64,000 bases of DNA from Yamadazyma tenuis (GCF_029203305.1 NC_089461.1:1612001-1676000); one strand, 5' to 3'. Counted from the stretch's first letter, positions 11,001-21,201 are shown. The notes: generated by a model from the sequence alone, not told the origin. Program-made: numbers and translations.

Positions 11001-11369
11001 AGAAATTTCAAAGGGAAGTTGGTGGTAGACGTATCTCAAAAGACTCTCACTATGATGGTTGCACCACAAGATACTACCGAAGGCAGAAATGTCGAATCAT
11101 TATCCGGAGGAGAAAAGTCGTTTACTCAAGTGGCATTCCTTCTTTCTATTTGGAAGGTTATGAACTCTAAAGTTCGAGGCTTGGATGAGTTTGATGTGTT
11201 TATGGATTCAGTGAACCGTACTGTCAGTATTCAGCTATTATTGGAAGAGTTAAAGAGAGTTCCTAATTCTCAAACTATATTTATTACACCTCAGGATATA
11301 AACACCATTGCTAATCTCAGCAAAGATAGTGTAAGAATCCACAGAATGTCAAGCCCAAGAAGCGGGTGA
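8031..11369 (+). CDS. SMC6: SMC6, ATPase of the Smc5/6 DNA-repair complex
   Basis: The protein has 1112 residues from ATG 8031 (MPKRSADRG); an in-frame GTG 24 bp upstream is ignored. The order is: acidic N-tail, head with Walker A GRNGSGKS (about 116-123), coiled coil, hinge (about 540-650), coiled coil, then the ABC signature LSGGEKS (about 1024) and Walker B. The Walker B reads GLDEFDVFMDSVNR, followed by QTIFITPQDI; this is the Smc6 form, not the DEINQGMD form of Smc5. The length matches yeast Smc6. It pairs with Smc5 and Nse proteins in the nucleus for recombination repair and rDNA segregation. Confidence 0.95.
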   Translation: MPKRSADRGSPDLLDSIMKRTKMSQSINGVGNVDGNTEDEDLSASESSSFSGSDSEDEGENSGLSDSETSNTEGTETNGIMEKFHAGVIEKISLKNFMCHDFFELELGPRLNFIIGRNGSGKSAIITGISVGLGAKASDTSRGSSIQDLIKDGKSMARVTIVFRNKGIDSYQPEVFGERIIIERRLIRKGGGGYYIKNNHGKTVSTKKSDIDQILQKYNIRVDNPLSFLSQDKAREFLTSANSKEKFRYFMQGTSVEDIIDNYSQAQTNIQEISSQLTAAQNHESIARKKYNDSLEVYEKFRQSDQLREKLSLLNGKVFWFNVTKIEQLMQKRNNEISTLRASISKIESSCADKQVSKELAADEKLKIREENVKHSETLHQLVLEQKPVEAEQEKTKVSYEEIVSEIKSNQGNIDEYKKKIEEFQHKLIQEIQKLKDNTSETRGQKIARLEGEVKQLKLKKREILMAGSKFNLGHQDLPEYIQAHQRYSECNESIRELSNKLTSLNRAKSDKFSPWGNTIKRLVHDIRQDKSWHQTPLGPIGSYVNVKENFSSWKDLINAVLNKSLDSFLVCDEHDRRKLLNLSRKAGIEISIISRRIEAFDFKNGIPRGETTLVDMLNVSNPQILYTLIDINNIEQSVITEHSDKAFALAKVANVNNVYSKISKSSGRRTKTIGNSNSIANDPVHYFKNAPYKFSEDMAAIDRDIKETQVQIKTENIRLEAIKSELKLVRKQFELDKEKFQEEMKEVNNEIKEKENELNDLVLNDESAEDPITVIESTIKDYEEQIQSCKNMVLSLGNDLSLAKANLDCADSTLQALDDEIQKVKGLVAENEETESKLLDLIIKLDVEVTKLKNEKGKILESVASHEEKLETLNEKLEENQKSAQEICERSIVPISPDDTAQSIQTEYMATQEAVQQAESMVGITFEEAQMQYDKCKLDLIEAEDINRELHTLETNLLSEHVLRLNYLRQKILHNIKDVSHSFEEALDARNFKGKLVVDVSQKTLTMMVAPQDTTEGRNVESLSGGEKSFTQVAFLLSIWKVMNSKVRGLDEFDVFMDSVNRTVSIQLLLEELKRVPNSQTIFITPQDINTIANLSKDSVRIHRMSSPRSG

Positions 11370-11445
11370 TTTCAGAAAATTGCATTTTATTTATAGGATA
11401 ATAGAGTTTGTATGCTTCTAAATGGAAATATTTACAAGGTGCTCT

Positions 11446-13152
11446 TTAATTAGGAAGAACAAGATCTTTAAACTGGCTTCGTGAAATGTCATATACTTGG
11501 TCAAGTTTCTTATAGTCATCAGGTGATAAATAAATTTTATCATTTTTTTGTCTCTTGTTCTTGAAAAAGGTCAAGTTAGATTCTAGTATGCTCGATTGGA
11601 ATTTTGGCCCATCCACAATTAGCGAGATGTAAATAGACATGATTACTGGATTAACAAAAGGTTTCTTGAACCTTTCCTTCCCTTTGAAGTAGAACTTCAA
11701 TAACTCATTGATATAATCGTTGAACTCAAGGAGTTTATCGAAGTTGTGAAGTTCATTTGACTCTGGGTTATTTAGTCTTCTCTTGCAGTTCATAAACAAG
11801 ATTAGGAAGGTCTCATCTTTTAACAACACTGGCAACGACAAGTCCAAATGCTTTAATTGAAGCTTTTTCATTATTATGAGTGCTTCTGCAAAATAGTTGT
11901 TGGATGCAAGGCCGGAAACTATGAAAGTGGTTAGCATATAATGATTTGATTTGATCAATTTCATTAAGGTTGGAATTTTTTGAGTAGAATCCGATTGCAT
12001 ATGCTTTAAAACCGTTTTGGTAATGAATTCATCAAACATGGGCAAATCATTGAGTTGAATAGATCCATCCAATGTGGCAAACACCCTTGTACTATTACTT
12101 TTAGCATCAATGGGCCGAAAAAGAGAACCTTTGACTTCCAGATCTTGTAGTTTATCGTCTTCACTCTTTAACTCCTCCGGCCAATCTGGATACTGAACTC
12201 CATTGGTACGAATGTTATTGACACGCCATCGGGATGTGTCGTTGAGTATAGAGTAAATGGTTTCAAGATAGTCGGAACGAGCTTGGAAGTTCAGATGATC
12301 TCTGAACAACATGCACAAATACTTGAAAGACCGTAAGGCATTTACAGCATCACCAGCACCACAATACGCTTCCACCAAGGAGATGGAAATTGACTTAAAC
12401 GTAGTACGATGGCCATAAAGTGAATAAAACCTTCTGAAGTAATCTCTTAGAAAGATTATATACTGGGGTTCCAGGTTCTTCTGGAATATCATTGCCAAGG
12501 TTGACAAGCTATCAGGACTCACTAGAAAAGGGACTGGATGGGTGGAGTTATAGGCAGAGCAATCTTGTACAACGAATTTATAATCATCAATGACGTTGTG
12601 AAATATCAATTTGGCTCCCTCAAGGGAAAACACTTCACACGTCAAACTCAAATATCTTGACCAAAGTGCATTACTTGGTATAAATTGCTTGTCTTCGATA
12701 CAAAGCTCTAGGAGGGACACTAGTGACACAAAATTCTCAGCATTGAGATAGTTGAAGAAGAAAACCTCCAAAAGACCATGGTTTAAAGGACTTTGGATGT
12801 TCTCTAGAATGAAGGTCGCTACCGTTGGGTCTTGTCTTTTCAACATTAATTGTAACTGGACATTTAAAAGGACAGAGCTCCTGGTTTCTTCAGGAACATC
12901 AACGAGAACACTACTCTGTAAACGTGCAGGGATCTTGGCCATTAATATCAAGACTTGATTCTCTTTAGCATGATTTAAATCTCCTGATAGTACCAAATCT
13001 AGGAGCTTAAAAATGGTATTTTCACTGGTCTCTATCTCTCCACGAGATCCCAAACTAACAGAGTTTACTGCACTGACATTGAACCGTCGTATGTCCCTGT
13101 TTATGACAGCCAAATGCCGTAGGAACCTACTCCCACACTTGTTTCGTATCAT
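11446..13152 (-). CDS. Putative mitochondrial helical-repeat protein
   Basis: The 568-residue protein begins with a basic, Arg-rich, acid-free N-terminus (MIRNKCGSRFLRHLAVINRDIRRF), as in mitochondrial targeting signals. The body is helical without a clear catalytic motif. It looks like the fast-evolving PPR-type RNA-binding and translation-activator proteins of yeast mitochondria (Aep, Cbp, Pet families), but I cannot assign an orthologue. It is transcribed divergently from OXA1 with only 93 bp between start codons, so the two mitochondrial genes probably share a promoter. It converges on SMC6 with a 76-bp gap. Confidence 0.6.
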   Translation of the reverse strand: MIRNKCGSRFLRHLAVINRDIRRFNVSAVNSVSLGSRGEIETSENTIFKLLDLVLSGDLNHAKENQVLILMAKIPARLQSSVLVDVPEETRSSVLLNVQLQLMLKRQDPTVATFILENIQSPLNHGLLEVFFFNYLNAENFVSLVSLLELCIEDKQFIPSNALWSRYLSLTCEVFSLEGAKLIFHNVIDDYKFVVQDCSAYNSTHPVPFLVSPDSLSTLAMIFQKNLEPQYIIFLRDYFRRFYSLYGHRTTFKSISISLVEAYCGAGDAVNALRSFKYLCMLFRDHLNFQARSDYLETIYSILNDTSRWRVNNIRTNGVQYPDWPEELKSEDDKLQDLEVKGSLFRPIDAKSNSTRVFATLDGSIQLNDLPMFDEFITKTVLKHMQSDSTQKIPTLMKLIKSNHYMLTTFIVSGLASNNYFAEALIIMKKLQLKHLDLSLPVLLKDETFLILFMNCKRRLNNPESNELHNFDKLLEFNDYINELLKFYFKGKERFKKPFVNPVIMSIYISLIVDGPKFQSSILESNLTFFKNKRQKNDKIYLSPDDYKKLDQVYDISRSQFKDLVLPN

Positions 13153-13245
13153 TAGTGGAATGATATTTCGCAGTCCATTTGTCGCGATCGTAATACGAAG
13201 TGTGTTTGTAGGAAAATTTTTCAGCCTATCGCTACCACCAACCGC

Positions 13246-14340
13246 ATGTTCAGATCCACATTACTTCGCCCGGGAGTGCTCAAGGCATTTCCGGCCGCTA
13301 AGTCCAACATCGGTCCTGGCACCATTGGTTTGGCTAGGTCGGGAATGTCGCCAGTTCGGTTCAACTCCACAACCCCAACCTCAGAAATCACCAATAAGCT
13401 CACTCAGTTCACAGAAGATGCTATCACCACTTCCACCATGACCTCTGACCAGCTTGGATACTTACAGTCGATAGGAATGGGAGAGGGATACGGCCCCACG
13501 GCTATAATTGAGAGAATGTTGGAATTCACCCATGTGTACACGGGATTACCTTGGTGGGGCACCATCCTTGCTGCAACCGTGATAACCAGAGTTTTCATGT
13601 TCCCATTGTACATGAAAGCTTCTGCCAACACGGCAAAGATGACCAAGATCAAGCCGCAATTGGATGCGACTGCTCAGCAGATGAGAGTGGCAGAAACCAT
13701 GCAAGAAAGAACGGAAGCTTCGTTTGCTAGAACCAAGTTGATGAAAGAGCACGGCATTAAGATGAGCCATGGGTTCCTTCCGTTTATTCAGATTCCTTTT
13801 GCATATGGGTTCTTTCAGGCACTAAGAAAAATGGCTAACCATCCAGTTGAAGGGTTTTCTACACAAGGTACTGCCTGGTTTACTGATTTAACACAGGTGG
13901 ATCCATACTTGGGGTTGCAAATAGTAGCCGGTACGATCATCATGGGACAATTTAAGATAGGAGGGGAAACTGGTGCCATGAACATGAGTCCGGTGATGCA
14001 GAAGTTCATTTACTTGGCTCCGGTGTTGTCTATTTTCGTAACTAAAGGGTTTTCTGCAGCCGTGCTTTTGTATTTTGCGGCCAATGCTTCCTTTTCTTTT
14101 CTCCAGGCCATCGTGTTGAGAAGCAAGTACTTCAGGAGATTCTTCAAGATGCCTCCCATTCTGAAACCACCTCCATCGGCATCTGGTGCTCAGAATCAGA
14201 GTTTAGGTGACTGGTGGAAAGATTTCTCTAAAACCACTCAGCAGACTACTACTTCTAAGATGCAACAATCGGACAGAAAGTTGGCGGCCATGCAAAAAAG
14301 AAGACAAGACACCACTAAGAACTTTATCAAGAGACGTTGA
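13246..14340 (+). CDS. OXA1: OXA1, mitochondrial inner-membrane insertase
   Basis: The 364-residue protein starts with an Arg/Ser-rich presequence (MFRSTLLRPGVLKAF). An intermembrane-space region, then the YidC/Oxa1/Alb3 core of about five membrane helices, follows. The core begins at TGLPWWGTILAATVITRVFMFPLYMKASANTAKM and includes the matrix loop with HGFLPFIQIPFAYGFFQALRKM and the ALLYFAANASFSFLQA helix. A basic C-terminal tail (QQSDRKLAAMQKRRQDTTKNFIKRR) matches the ribosome-binding tail of fungal Oxa1. It inserts mitochondrially made and conserved nuclear-encoded proteins into the inner membrane. Confidence 0.95.
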   Translation: MFRSTLLRPGVLKAFPAAKSNIGPGTIGLARSGMSPVRFNSTTPTSEITNKLTQFTEDAITTSTMTSDQLGYLQSIGMGEGYGPTAIIERMLEFTHVYTGLPWWGTILAATVITRVFMFPLYMKASANTAKMTKIKPQLDATAQQMRVAETMQERTEASFARTKLMKEHGIKMSHGFLPFIQIPFAYGFFQALRKMANHPVEGFSTQGTAWFTDLTQVDPYLGLQIVAGTIIMGQFKIGGETGAMNMSPVMQKFIYLAPVLSIFVTKGFSAAVLLYFAANASFSFLQAIVLRSKYFRRFFKMPPILKPPPSASGAQNQSLGDWWKDFSKTTQQTTTSKMQQSDRKLAAMQKRRQDTTKNFIKRR

Positions 14341-14410
14341 TTTGAGTTACCCTTGTATATATTATATTATGTGTCAATCTAGCTGTATATAAAATGTCTC
14401 CAGACGAAAG

Positions 14411-17400
14411 TTAGACTACTTGCTCTTCATTTCTTAACTCACTAACATCAATGGCCAGTTCAGAGATTTCAATAACGTCAGCTTTGGAAGTTTGAACCTT
14501 TTCGGGTGCAGAAACCTGGGGTTCAGCCTGGGAATTTTGGTCAGCATCGGTGATGGTATGCTGTTCGGTTTTTTCAAGTTCTTCTTTGTCTAAATTCTTC
14601 ACTTCTTCGACCGTAAACTCGAAAATCTCTTGGTAATTGATGATAATTCTCTCGAGAACAAAATTCATAAATCCAAAACTGTTTACCAAAACCTCTAGCC
14701 CACTGGCTTCTGTCAACGCTGGTCCGATAACCGTGGCCAAGTTGGTGGGATTCATCTTATTGTACTCACTGAACTCCTCAACCTTGGTCAAATGCTTCAA
14801 CAATGCCTTCAAAGTTTCGTAATTGGTCTTGGGCAAAGACTTGAAGATTTCTTTGGCTCTTAAGATCATTTCAATCTTATCAATTTCTTCATTAGCTATG
14901 CTCTGTCTTAAGTCATAACATTTCTCAATGGCCTTATCATTCAATAAAGCATCTGGTAATTCCCTGAAGTAAGATTTTACACAGCTTGTCAAAGCGTGAG
15001 TGTCGTAACTTCTTTCTTCAAAATCAATGAACCCAACCTTGTCAATCATAGACTTCAAGTTGGTCAACTCGCTTAGTGAAGTGCTGATTCTGTAGACCCC
15101 AACATCCTTAAGACCTTCGGCTTCAATTGCTTTGAATATTTCAAGCAAAAACTTAGGCACAAATGTATTTTGTCTGTTGCATGTGACACCCAACGGGATA
15201 CCGAAAGTAGTGAAGTTTCCAGACGATGATTTAATATTCAAGGATCTTGAAAAGAACCAATGTCTGTTAGCATAGCTCAACTTCATTAACCAATCGTTCA
15301 AGTCAGTCTCATTCAAACACTGGAAGAAGTAGTCTTCCTCTTTGTTGGAATCGCTGTCAATCTTAAAAGATAATGGAAGCAAGTACACCGGGAAGATCTT
15401 CTTGTTTTTTAAGGGAATGATATGAGCTGGTTTCAGCTTAGCAGCAATGAAGTTATCAGCATTTGGCAACTCCTTAGCATTAATCGGTTTATCATACCAA
15501 TGTTGTCCTGGATTAGATCCATTACCACCAATAGAAAATGGCCTTGATTTTGTGAAAAATCCGGAAATTTTGAACCTTGAACCTGAATTCAGTTGCTTGT
15601 ATGATAAAGATTGTCTCCTCAATCCAGGATTTGAAGACTTTTTGTGTAACAGGCCATTAACAGAACTCTGAGAGCTTGTACTGTGTAAGGAAGATGTTGA
15701 TACGTTTCCGTCCTTGAGGTGCTTCTTGCGGTTATCTATAAGCAATACTTTGTGCTGCTCTTTCAAAACTGCCTTAAACAACTTAGCACGGTCTTTCTCC
15801 AAGAATGTGAATTCCTTAATGTTCTTGTCATTGATCAAGTTCTCATCTAACTTCAACAAAAACTCAAACTCTCTGGTTTCATTGTGGTTAAATTCATCTA
15901 AATCAACATCTTCAATTGTCAATTCCTTAAGTACCTTGTAAATAAAGTATCTCTTATTGAAATTGATTTGACTTTTAGCAGTGAAGTTAGGAATTCTATT
16001 CATCTCAACCATGTTCTCAATAATCCAACCGAAGCATGGTAATAAAAACTCATGATGTATAGCCAAGTCTTTAATAGTGATATGTTTAGGTAACAAGCTG
16101 TTCAAATCATCAAAGCTGGTTGAGGTTTCAACAAAGTCTTCACCATTCAAAGCAATAGAAGCCTTGATCCACAAATTAGTGAATAATCTGCTCTCAGGTG
16201 AGTAGATAACATTGGTTATGGACGACTCAATACAAGAAGGAATTGGTCCTTTATGTCTGCTTTCAAAAACAAACTGTGTGCTCAGCATCTTCAATTGGCA
16301 GAGCTTCACCATATACAATAAAGTCTTCATTCTGTCCAATCTTTCATCAACTGTGATATTCAAGTCAGTTAATTGGATTAAGATGTAGGTTTTGAATTTG
16401 TTGTACAACTTGAACAACTTTCTAAACACTAATGGGAACTTCTTCAAAATCAACAATTTTTCATTTGGGTCATTCAATGAGTCAAAATAGTTGAAAATGT
16501 TTGAGATAACAAGGTTTTCATCAACGGTTTCATTCTTCTGAAGTTTGAATTCCATTAAATTATTCTTTTCAAACTCAATTTCCATGATTTTGTAAACTTT
16601 AACCCAATCTTCAATCTTGATACCTTTGTAGAAAATCGACAAAAGTTTATTGAACTTGTGTAAAAACTTTTCAATCTTTTGAATGTTTTTGTGTCCAGGT
16701 AAGTTTCTATTCATAGGCACTTCATGTAAAGAATTGTTGAATTTGAAGTCGTTCACTAAGAACTGATGAAATTTGTCAAGCTCAATTGGTCTGTAAGTCT
16801 TTTTTACAAACAATTTCTTCAATTTCTTGTAGTAATTCACCAAACTCTCGAATGACTTTTCCAATTCTGAATCAATTTTATTGGAGTTATACCATTGAAG
16901 TATTTCATTGCTGAACAACTTGAGGAGCTTTATAAGAATCTTCTTATTCATCAAATCCATTGAGAAGTTAGAGTAGAAGTTGTTAATTAATAACACCAAA
17001 ACCTTCAAAATATTAATCTGAATCTTCAATAAAACCGAATAGTCAACTTCACCCAATTCAGTCAAATCAACAGAATTATCCAAATTCCAGTTTGGAAAGT
17101 CTTCATCTGACTGCTTATCTTGTGACTGATTTGTTTTCATAGCATGCAACTTCTTCATTATCGAAATAACTGCATTACCGGAGTTGATAAATCTATAGGC
17201 CAATTTGTCCAACAATTCTCTGGTGGTTATGTAGGAATTATAGTTCAACAAGAATACGTATCTGTACTCTGACAAGTCGATACTTATAGATTCATCCAAA
17301 TATTTGGTATCAATAATCAACAAGTCGATAAGCTTTTCAATGGTTGATAATTTAGGAATGTACTTGTAAATGTGTAATTGGCTTGAATCAGATGAGATGA

Positions 17401-20400
17401 CACTAAAACTGTTTGTTGGATGACTTAAAAGGTTAGTGCTCGTTTTCTTCGAGCTATTAACTTGATCAGACTCAGAGGATGAAGGATCATTACTCATCAA
17501 GAAGTTATTGAATTTGTCTGAATTCAAAATATCATCAACATCAATTCCTAAACCTGTGACTTCATCGTCATCATCTTCATTGCCAACTTCATCCAATGGG
17601 TTAAGGGTTGAATTTGTTTGATTATCTAAATCTGTAACAAAATCATCAATCCTGAACGTCAAATCATTACCGACCTTGATTTTATGCTTGGAATCATTAG
17701 ATTCCAGATGAAATTGATTCGAGATCCCCGAATCATTAGTCAAATCATCATATTTGATTAAATTGAATTTGAAATGATTATTATTGAAGGTGGGTAATCT
17801 TGAGGTCGGGTCATGTACATTCATAGAGCCTTCAACTTTCAAAGATGCCAATGAATCGTTAGAGTTCACAGAAATATTTGAATGGGTGGCATGGAAGTTT
17901 TTGTAGACTGGATGATTGGATCTGAGATAAGACTCTGGCAATTCAGGTTGAAAAGTTAACGACAAAAGCATCAATTTCTCTAGATTGAAGGACTCTGAAT
18001 TCGAATTTAAGTCAATCAACTTAAGCAATTGACTTTGTAAGACTGGATTGGTAGTGACATTATAATTCAAACCATGATCACCTTTCTCATTATCTTTCGG
18101 AATTTCAAAAGTAGGCGGTAAAGATTTGGAGTCCTCATTAACACCAAGATACAATACTTGGTTCAAACTCTCATTCGAAAAGATGAATCCCATTGAGTCA
18201 TAACGCTTTAATACGTCATCATTATACTTTATGATATCGTCGTAGTTTGTCAAGTTTTTGGAGTACTCACTCCACCTGTTGAAAGAATAGTTGATTTTCT
18301 TATAGATGGAATCCAATTCATTAATATTGTTGATAACCAAGTTGTTTAATAATAAGTCCCCAAAGTATGGCACAACATTTTCTTTTGCATATACCTTACC
18401 TAACCCTCTAGGAGCCATTATGTGGTAAGAATCTCTAGGCAGTGGATCGGTAGAATTCTCTTCAGAAGATTTCTGTTGATTTGGTGAATTGGGAGTAGAA
18501 GCATTGATTCCATTAACCAAGAATCTCCTATCCAATTCAAAAAGCACAGGGGACCAATCGTTTTTAAGGAGCTTGATATAATCGAGGGAAACGAAAGACC
18601 ATATTTTGTTCAACCTCAAAATAGGCTGGGATAAAATAATCGAAGCTATACCCAACCACGAAGACATATTACCGGACTTGTCCAAAAGACAACCTAAATC
18701 GATCCACTTTTCCAAAAGCCTGGCTTTAAACTCCAACAATGAAGTAGAAGAGTTCATTCCAGTGATATTCGTTTCAAGAAACATCTGGTTGATAAACAAC
18801 CTCGATAAAAAGTGAATGTGGAACTCGTTGTTAAAAAACAATGAGTTTCTCCTGTAAAAGATATCAACAGAACCAGATTGATTGGTTTGGTTTATAGTCG
18901 AGTACAACAACAACGATTTATCGATATTGGAGTTCCAATCCTTGTAGAATTTCAAATCAATAGCATTGACTGTAGTAGCGAAATCGATCAATTTTACGTG
19001 GTTCAAAAAGTAACTTGCGTTCAAGTCTTGGAACGGATTGGATTCAGGGGCTTTGTCATTATCATTGGAGATCAAGTGGATCAAGTTTTGTTGGTGAAGC
19101 AACATGCTGGACTTGAAAGTCGTCAACTGGCTCAAGAAGCCGGAGTACTCCTCGGAATCTTCACTTGAAGGCGACAACTTATCTGACAAAATCTCCAAAA
19201 GCCTCAAGATATACGGAGCAATATCAGATTTCAAAAGAAACCCCTGAAGATTGTTGTCGACATTGTTTAAGAGCTGCAAAATCCTGTCAAAAGCCACTGA
19301 TAGGTCATATTTGCCCAGGAACTTATCCCCAAACAAGTTGGTCAAGATAAGGTTTAGTAGCCGCAAAGTCTTGCCAAAGTCGGGAAATAAAGGTAATATC
19401 GTGATTGCCTGGTGAACGGTACTCTGAAAGTTGTCATCGTTCAGAAAGAGGACAAAGTGTAAAAGCGACTCAATGGTACAATCAGGCTGGAATGAATAAG
19501 TGTCGAAGCTGAACCTTAAATCAGGATGAGGAACTGCCGTTTCAAAGAAGGTTATTCGATAATCATCCGACCTCAGTCCAGTGTCCGGCCCATTGGGGGT
19601 CGGGGTCAAAATAGACGATTCGGCATTCTCTGGAATGGAAGAATTGGAGTTGTTGGAGTTTTTGAAGATTTCTGGCGGCTGCAAAGAACTGAACGGCTGG
19701 GAGTGCCGATCACTCAAAGGAGAAGGGGCAGCAGAGTGCTGGATGTTGAAGTTGTGAGGAGACGACGAAAGGAGCGGAGCGCTCAAGGGGCCAGAAATAG
19801 TCCCTTCTTGGATTGGAATACTGGTGGGACCTGAGATAGATGCCAGATCTAGGTCGTTAAGATTAAGGTTTTTCACCGATTGGGACGATCCAAATGTGTC
19901 ATCTCGGGGGGTATCGGGGGCTGACTTGAAGCTGCGGTAGTTCAAGTTCAGCTTGTAGAGGTACAAATGGGAACCTTTCAACTCTGCTCGATATAACCGT
20001 AATGACTGGTCGTCCACGTCGTTAACAGAGGTATTGACCACGACATTGACCCAGGAGTTTTTGACAAGGTGCGCATCGTAGTCGTACTTGACCAAGCCCA
20101 GAATCGACTTGGGAGCCTTTGGTGATGGGAGTGAAAGAGCACTATCCGTGTGAGATGAGAGCTTGGTGGTGGAGGTGGAGGCAGATACGGCGGTGGACAC
20201 GGCGGTGTTGGCAGTGAGACCAGATTCCTGGACACTATGGGCAAACGTGGCGTCATCGTGGAAGTCTTGTTTAGAAGGGATTGGTTGGTGGGATTGCTGG
20301 GAGTACAAGCTGGGATCAAATTCAACCGAATCTCGACTAGTAACCGCCGTTTGATTGCTGGGGGCATAGTATAAGGAATTGATACCGGTGAAGCTCTTAC

Positions 20401-20464
20401 GCTTTTCCTTGTCTCCTTCTCTATCTCTATCCTTGTCTCTTCTCAGAGACCAGATCTTTCTCAT
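14411..20464 (-). CDS. BEM2: BEM2-type Rho GTPase-activating protein
   Basis: The protein has 2017 residues. A charged N-terminus (MRKIWSLRRDKDRDRE) and a long Ser/Asn-rich region come first. The centre is helical and RasGEF-like, starting near PKLSTIEKLIDLLIIDTKYL. A PH domain follows at about 1600-1730 and a RhoGAP domain at about 1757-1945. The catalytic arginine lies in GVYRIS (about R1792), followed by the KSYFRELPDAL and NKMNPTNLATVIGPAL blocks. Size and domain order match yeast Bem2 (2167 residues), a GAP for Rho1 and Cdc42 acting in bud emergence and cell integrity. It converges on OXA1 with 70 bp between stops. Confidence 0.93.
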   Translation of the reverse strand: MRKIWSLRRDKDRDREGDKEKRKSFTGINSLYYAPSNQTAVTSRDSVEFDPSLYSQQSHQPIPSKQDFHDDATFAHSVQESGLTANTAVSTAVSASTSTTKLSSHTDSALSLPSPKAPKSILGLVKYDYDAHLVKNSWVNVVVNTSVNDVDDQSLRLYRAELKGSHLYLYKLNLNYRSFKSAPDTPRDDTFGSSQSVKNLNLNDLDLASISGPTSIPIQEGTISGPLSAPLLSSSPHNFNIQHSAAPSPLSDRHSQPFSSLQPPEIFKNSNNSNSSIPENAESSILTPTPNGPDTGLRSDDYRITFFETAVPHPDLRFSFDTYSFQPDCTIESLLHFVLFLNDDNFQSTVHQAITILPLFPDFGKTLRLLNLILTNLFGDKFLGKYDLSVAFDRILQLLNNVDNNLQGFLLKSDIAPYILRLLEILSDKLSPSSEDSEEYSGFLSQLTTFKSSMLLHQQNLIHLISNDNDKAPESNPFQDLNASYFLNHVKLIDFATTVNAIDLKFYKDWNSNIDKSLLLYSTINQTNQSGSVDIFYRRNSLFFNNEFHIHFLSRLFINQMFLETNITGMNSSTSLLEFKARLLEKWIDLGCLLDKSGNMSSWLGIASIILSQPILRLNKIWSFVSLDYIKLLKNDWSPVLFELDRRFLVNGINASTPNSPNQQKSSEENSTDPLPRDSYHIMAPRGLGKVYAKENVVPYFGDLLLNNLVINNINELDSIYKKINYSFNRWSEYSKNLTNYDDIIKYNDDVLKRYDSMGFIFSNESLNQVLYLGVNEDSKSLPPTFEIPKDNEKGDHGLNYNVTTNPVLQSQLLKLIDLNSNSESFNLEKLMLLSLTFQPELPESYLRSNHPVYKNFHATHSNISVNSNDSLASLKVEGSMNVHDPTSRLPTFNNNHFKFNLIKYDDLTNDSGISNQFHLESNDSKHKIKVGNDLTFRIDDFVTDLDNQTNSTLNPLDEVGNEDDDDEVTGLGIDVDDILNSDKFNNFLMSNDPSSSESDQVNSSKKTSTNLLSHPTNSFSVISSDSSQLHIYKYIPKLSTIEKLIDLLIIDTKYLDESISIDLSEYRYVFLLNYNSYITTRELLDKLAYRFINSGNAVISIMKKLHAMKTNQSQDKQSDEDFPNWNLDNSVDLTELGEVDYSVLLKIQINILKVLVLLINNFYSNFSMDLMNKKILIKLLKLFSNEILQWYNSNKIDSELEKSFESLVNYYKKLKKLFVKKTYRPIELDKFHQFLVNDFKFNNSLHEVPMNRNLPGHKNIQKIEKFLHKFNKLLSIFYKGIKIEDWVKVYKIMEIEFEKNNLMEFKLQKNETVDENLVISNIFNYFDSLNDPNEKLLILKKFPLVFRKLFKLYNKFKTYILIQLTDLNITVDERLDRMKTLLYMVKLCQLKMLSTQFVFESRHKGPIPSCIESSITNVIYSPESRLFTNLWIKASIALNGEDFVETSTSFDDLNSLLPKHITIKDLAIHHEFLLPCFGWIIENMVEMNRIPNFTAKSQINFNKRYFIYKVLKELTIEDVDLDEFNHNETREFEFLLKLDENLINDKNIKEFTFLEKDRAKLFKAVLKEQHKVLLIDNRKKHLKDGNVSTSSLHSTSSQSSVNGLLHKKSSNPGLRRQSLSYKQLNSGSRFKISGFFTKSRPFSIGGNGSNPGQHWYDKPINAKELPNADNFIAAKLKPAHIIPLKNKKIFPVYLLPLSFKIDSDSNKEEDYFFQCLNETDLNDWLMKLSYANRHWFFSRSLNIKSSSGNFTTFGIPLGVTCNRQNTFVPKFLLEIFKAIEAEGLKDVGVYRISTSLSELTNLKSMIDKVGFIDFEERSYDTHALTSCVKSYFRELPDALLNDKAIEKCYDLRQSIANEEIDKIEMILRAKEIFKSLPKTNYETLKALLKHLTKVEEFSEYNKMNPTNLATVIGPALTEASGLEVLVNSFGFMNFVLERIIINYQEIFEFTVEEVKNLDKEELEKTEQHTITDADQNSQAEPQVSAPEKVQTSKADVIEISELAIDVSELRNEEQVV

Positions 20465-21201
20465 GGTGGATTAATTGGAATGGACAAACGTATCGAAAAT
20501 GAAAGGTGGCAGCAGGGTGAGCTAGAAGCGATGCGATGCAAGAAAGCAAAAACGAGGGCTCTATAAAAAGTCCACAGTGGTGATTGGATCAATGGCGGAT
20601 GGAAATATCACAACAGCACAAGGTACCAACGAAACCAACAAAAAAACTCTGAGTTTGAGTTTGGTGATTACAGGATTTATTGCGCGTCATACAGAGGTTT
20701 TGCCTACAAAATCAACAGCAGCTAAAAATGGTTACCGATCGGCGCGACAAGAATGTTTCAAAGCCATTATTACTAAAACCAGACAATTGTTTTTGCAGGG
20801 GGCTGGGGAAGGAGATAGCTGGGGAGACACAGGCACCCTTCCACCGCCATCTCCACCGTCGTAACGACCTGTGGGGCCCAGCCTGTGCCGGACTTGTCGG
20901 TAGTCACTTGGTCGTCTAAAGTCTGAGGCGAGAATTTGCTTGCGATGACGAACCTTACGAACCTTCGTCAGGCACAATGCACGACGGCACAAGTAGTATT
21001 TAGTGCGAGTGCCAGCGCTGAATTGAATTAATATTATTGACGAGATCGTTTCGTCAACATCGTGTATATAGTAGCCGGTTGTTTGTTTGGAATCTAAACT
21101 ACTCATTAGTCTGTTTGTTTTCTTTGTTGTGGTGGTTATATTGTTGCGCAGGTGCCGAAGGAAATTTCGCGTGTTGCGCTCATTTTTCACTTAACTTTAC
21201 G
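20465..21201. promoter_or_regulatory. Divergent region between BEM2 and MSK1
   Basis: This 737-bp region serves both genes. A TATAAAAAG lies at 20572-20580 on the plus strand, too far from MSK1 to be its obvious TATA. Frames at 20592-20864 (+) and around 20732-21190 (-) have no recognisable features. Nothing else is seen. Confidence 0.4.

Noticed and set aside
8031..11369. Call as SMC5
   Set aside because: The Walker B block reads LDEFDVFMDSVNR and ITPQDI, the Smc6 form.
20592..20864. 90-codon frame with an ATG and a TATA element just upstream
   Set aside because: It lies in the divergent BEM2/MSK1 region, has low-complexity ends, and no features recognisable as protein.
20732..21190. 152-codon minus frame
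   Set aside because: No ATG at its start, Arg- and Gly-rich composition, and it overlaps the MSK1 promoter; probably chance.
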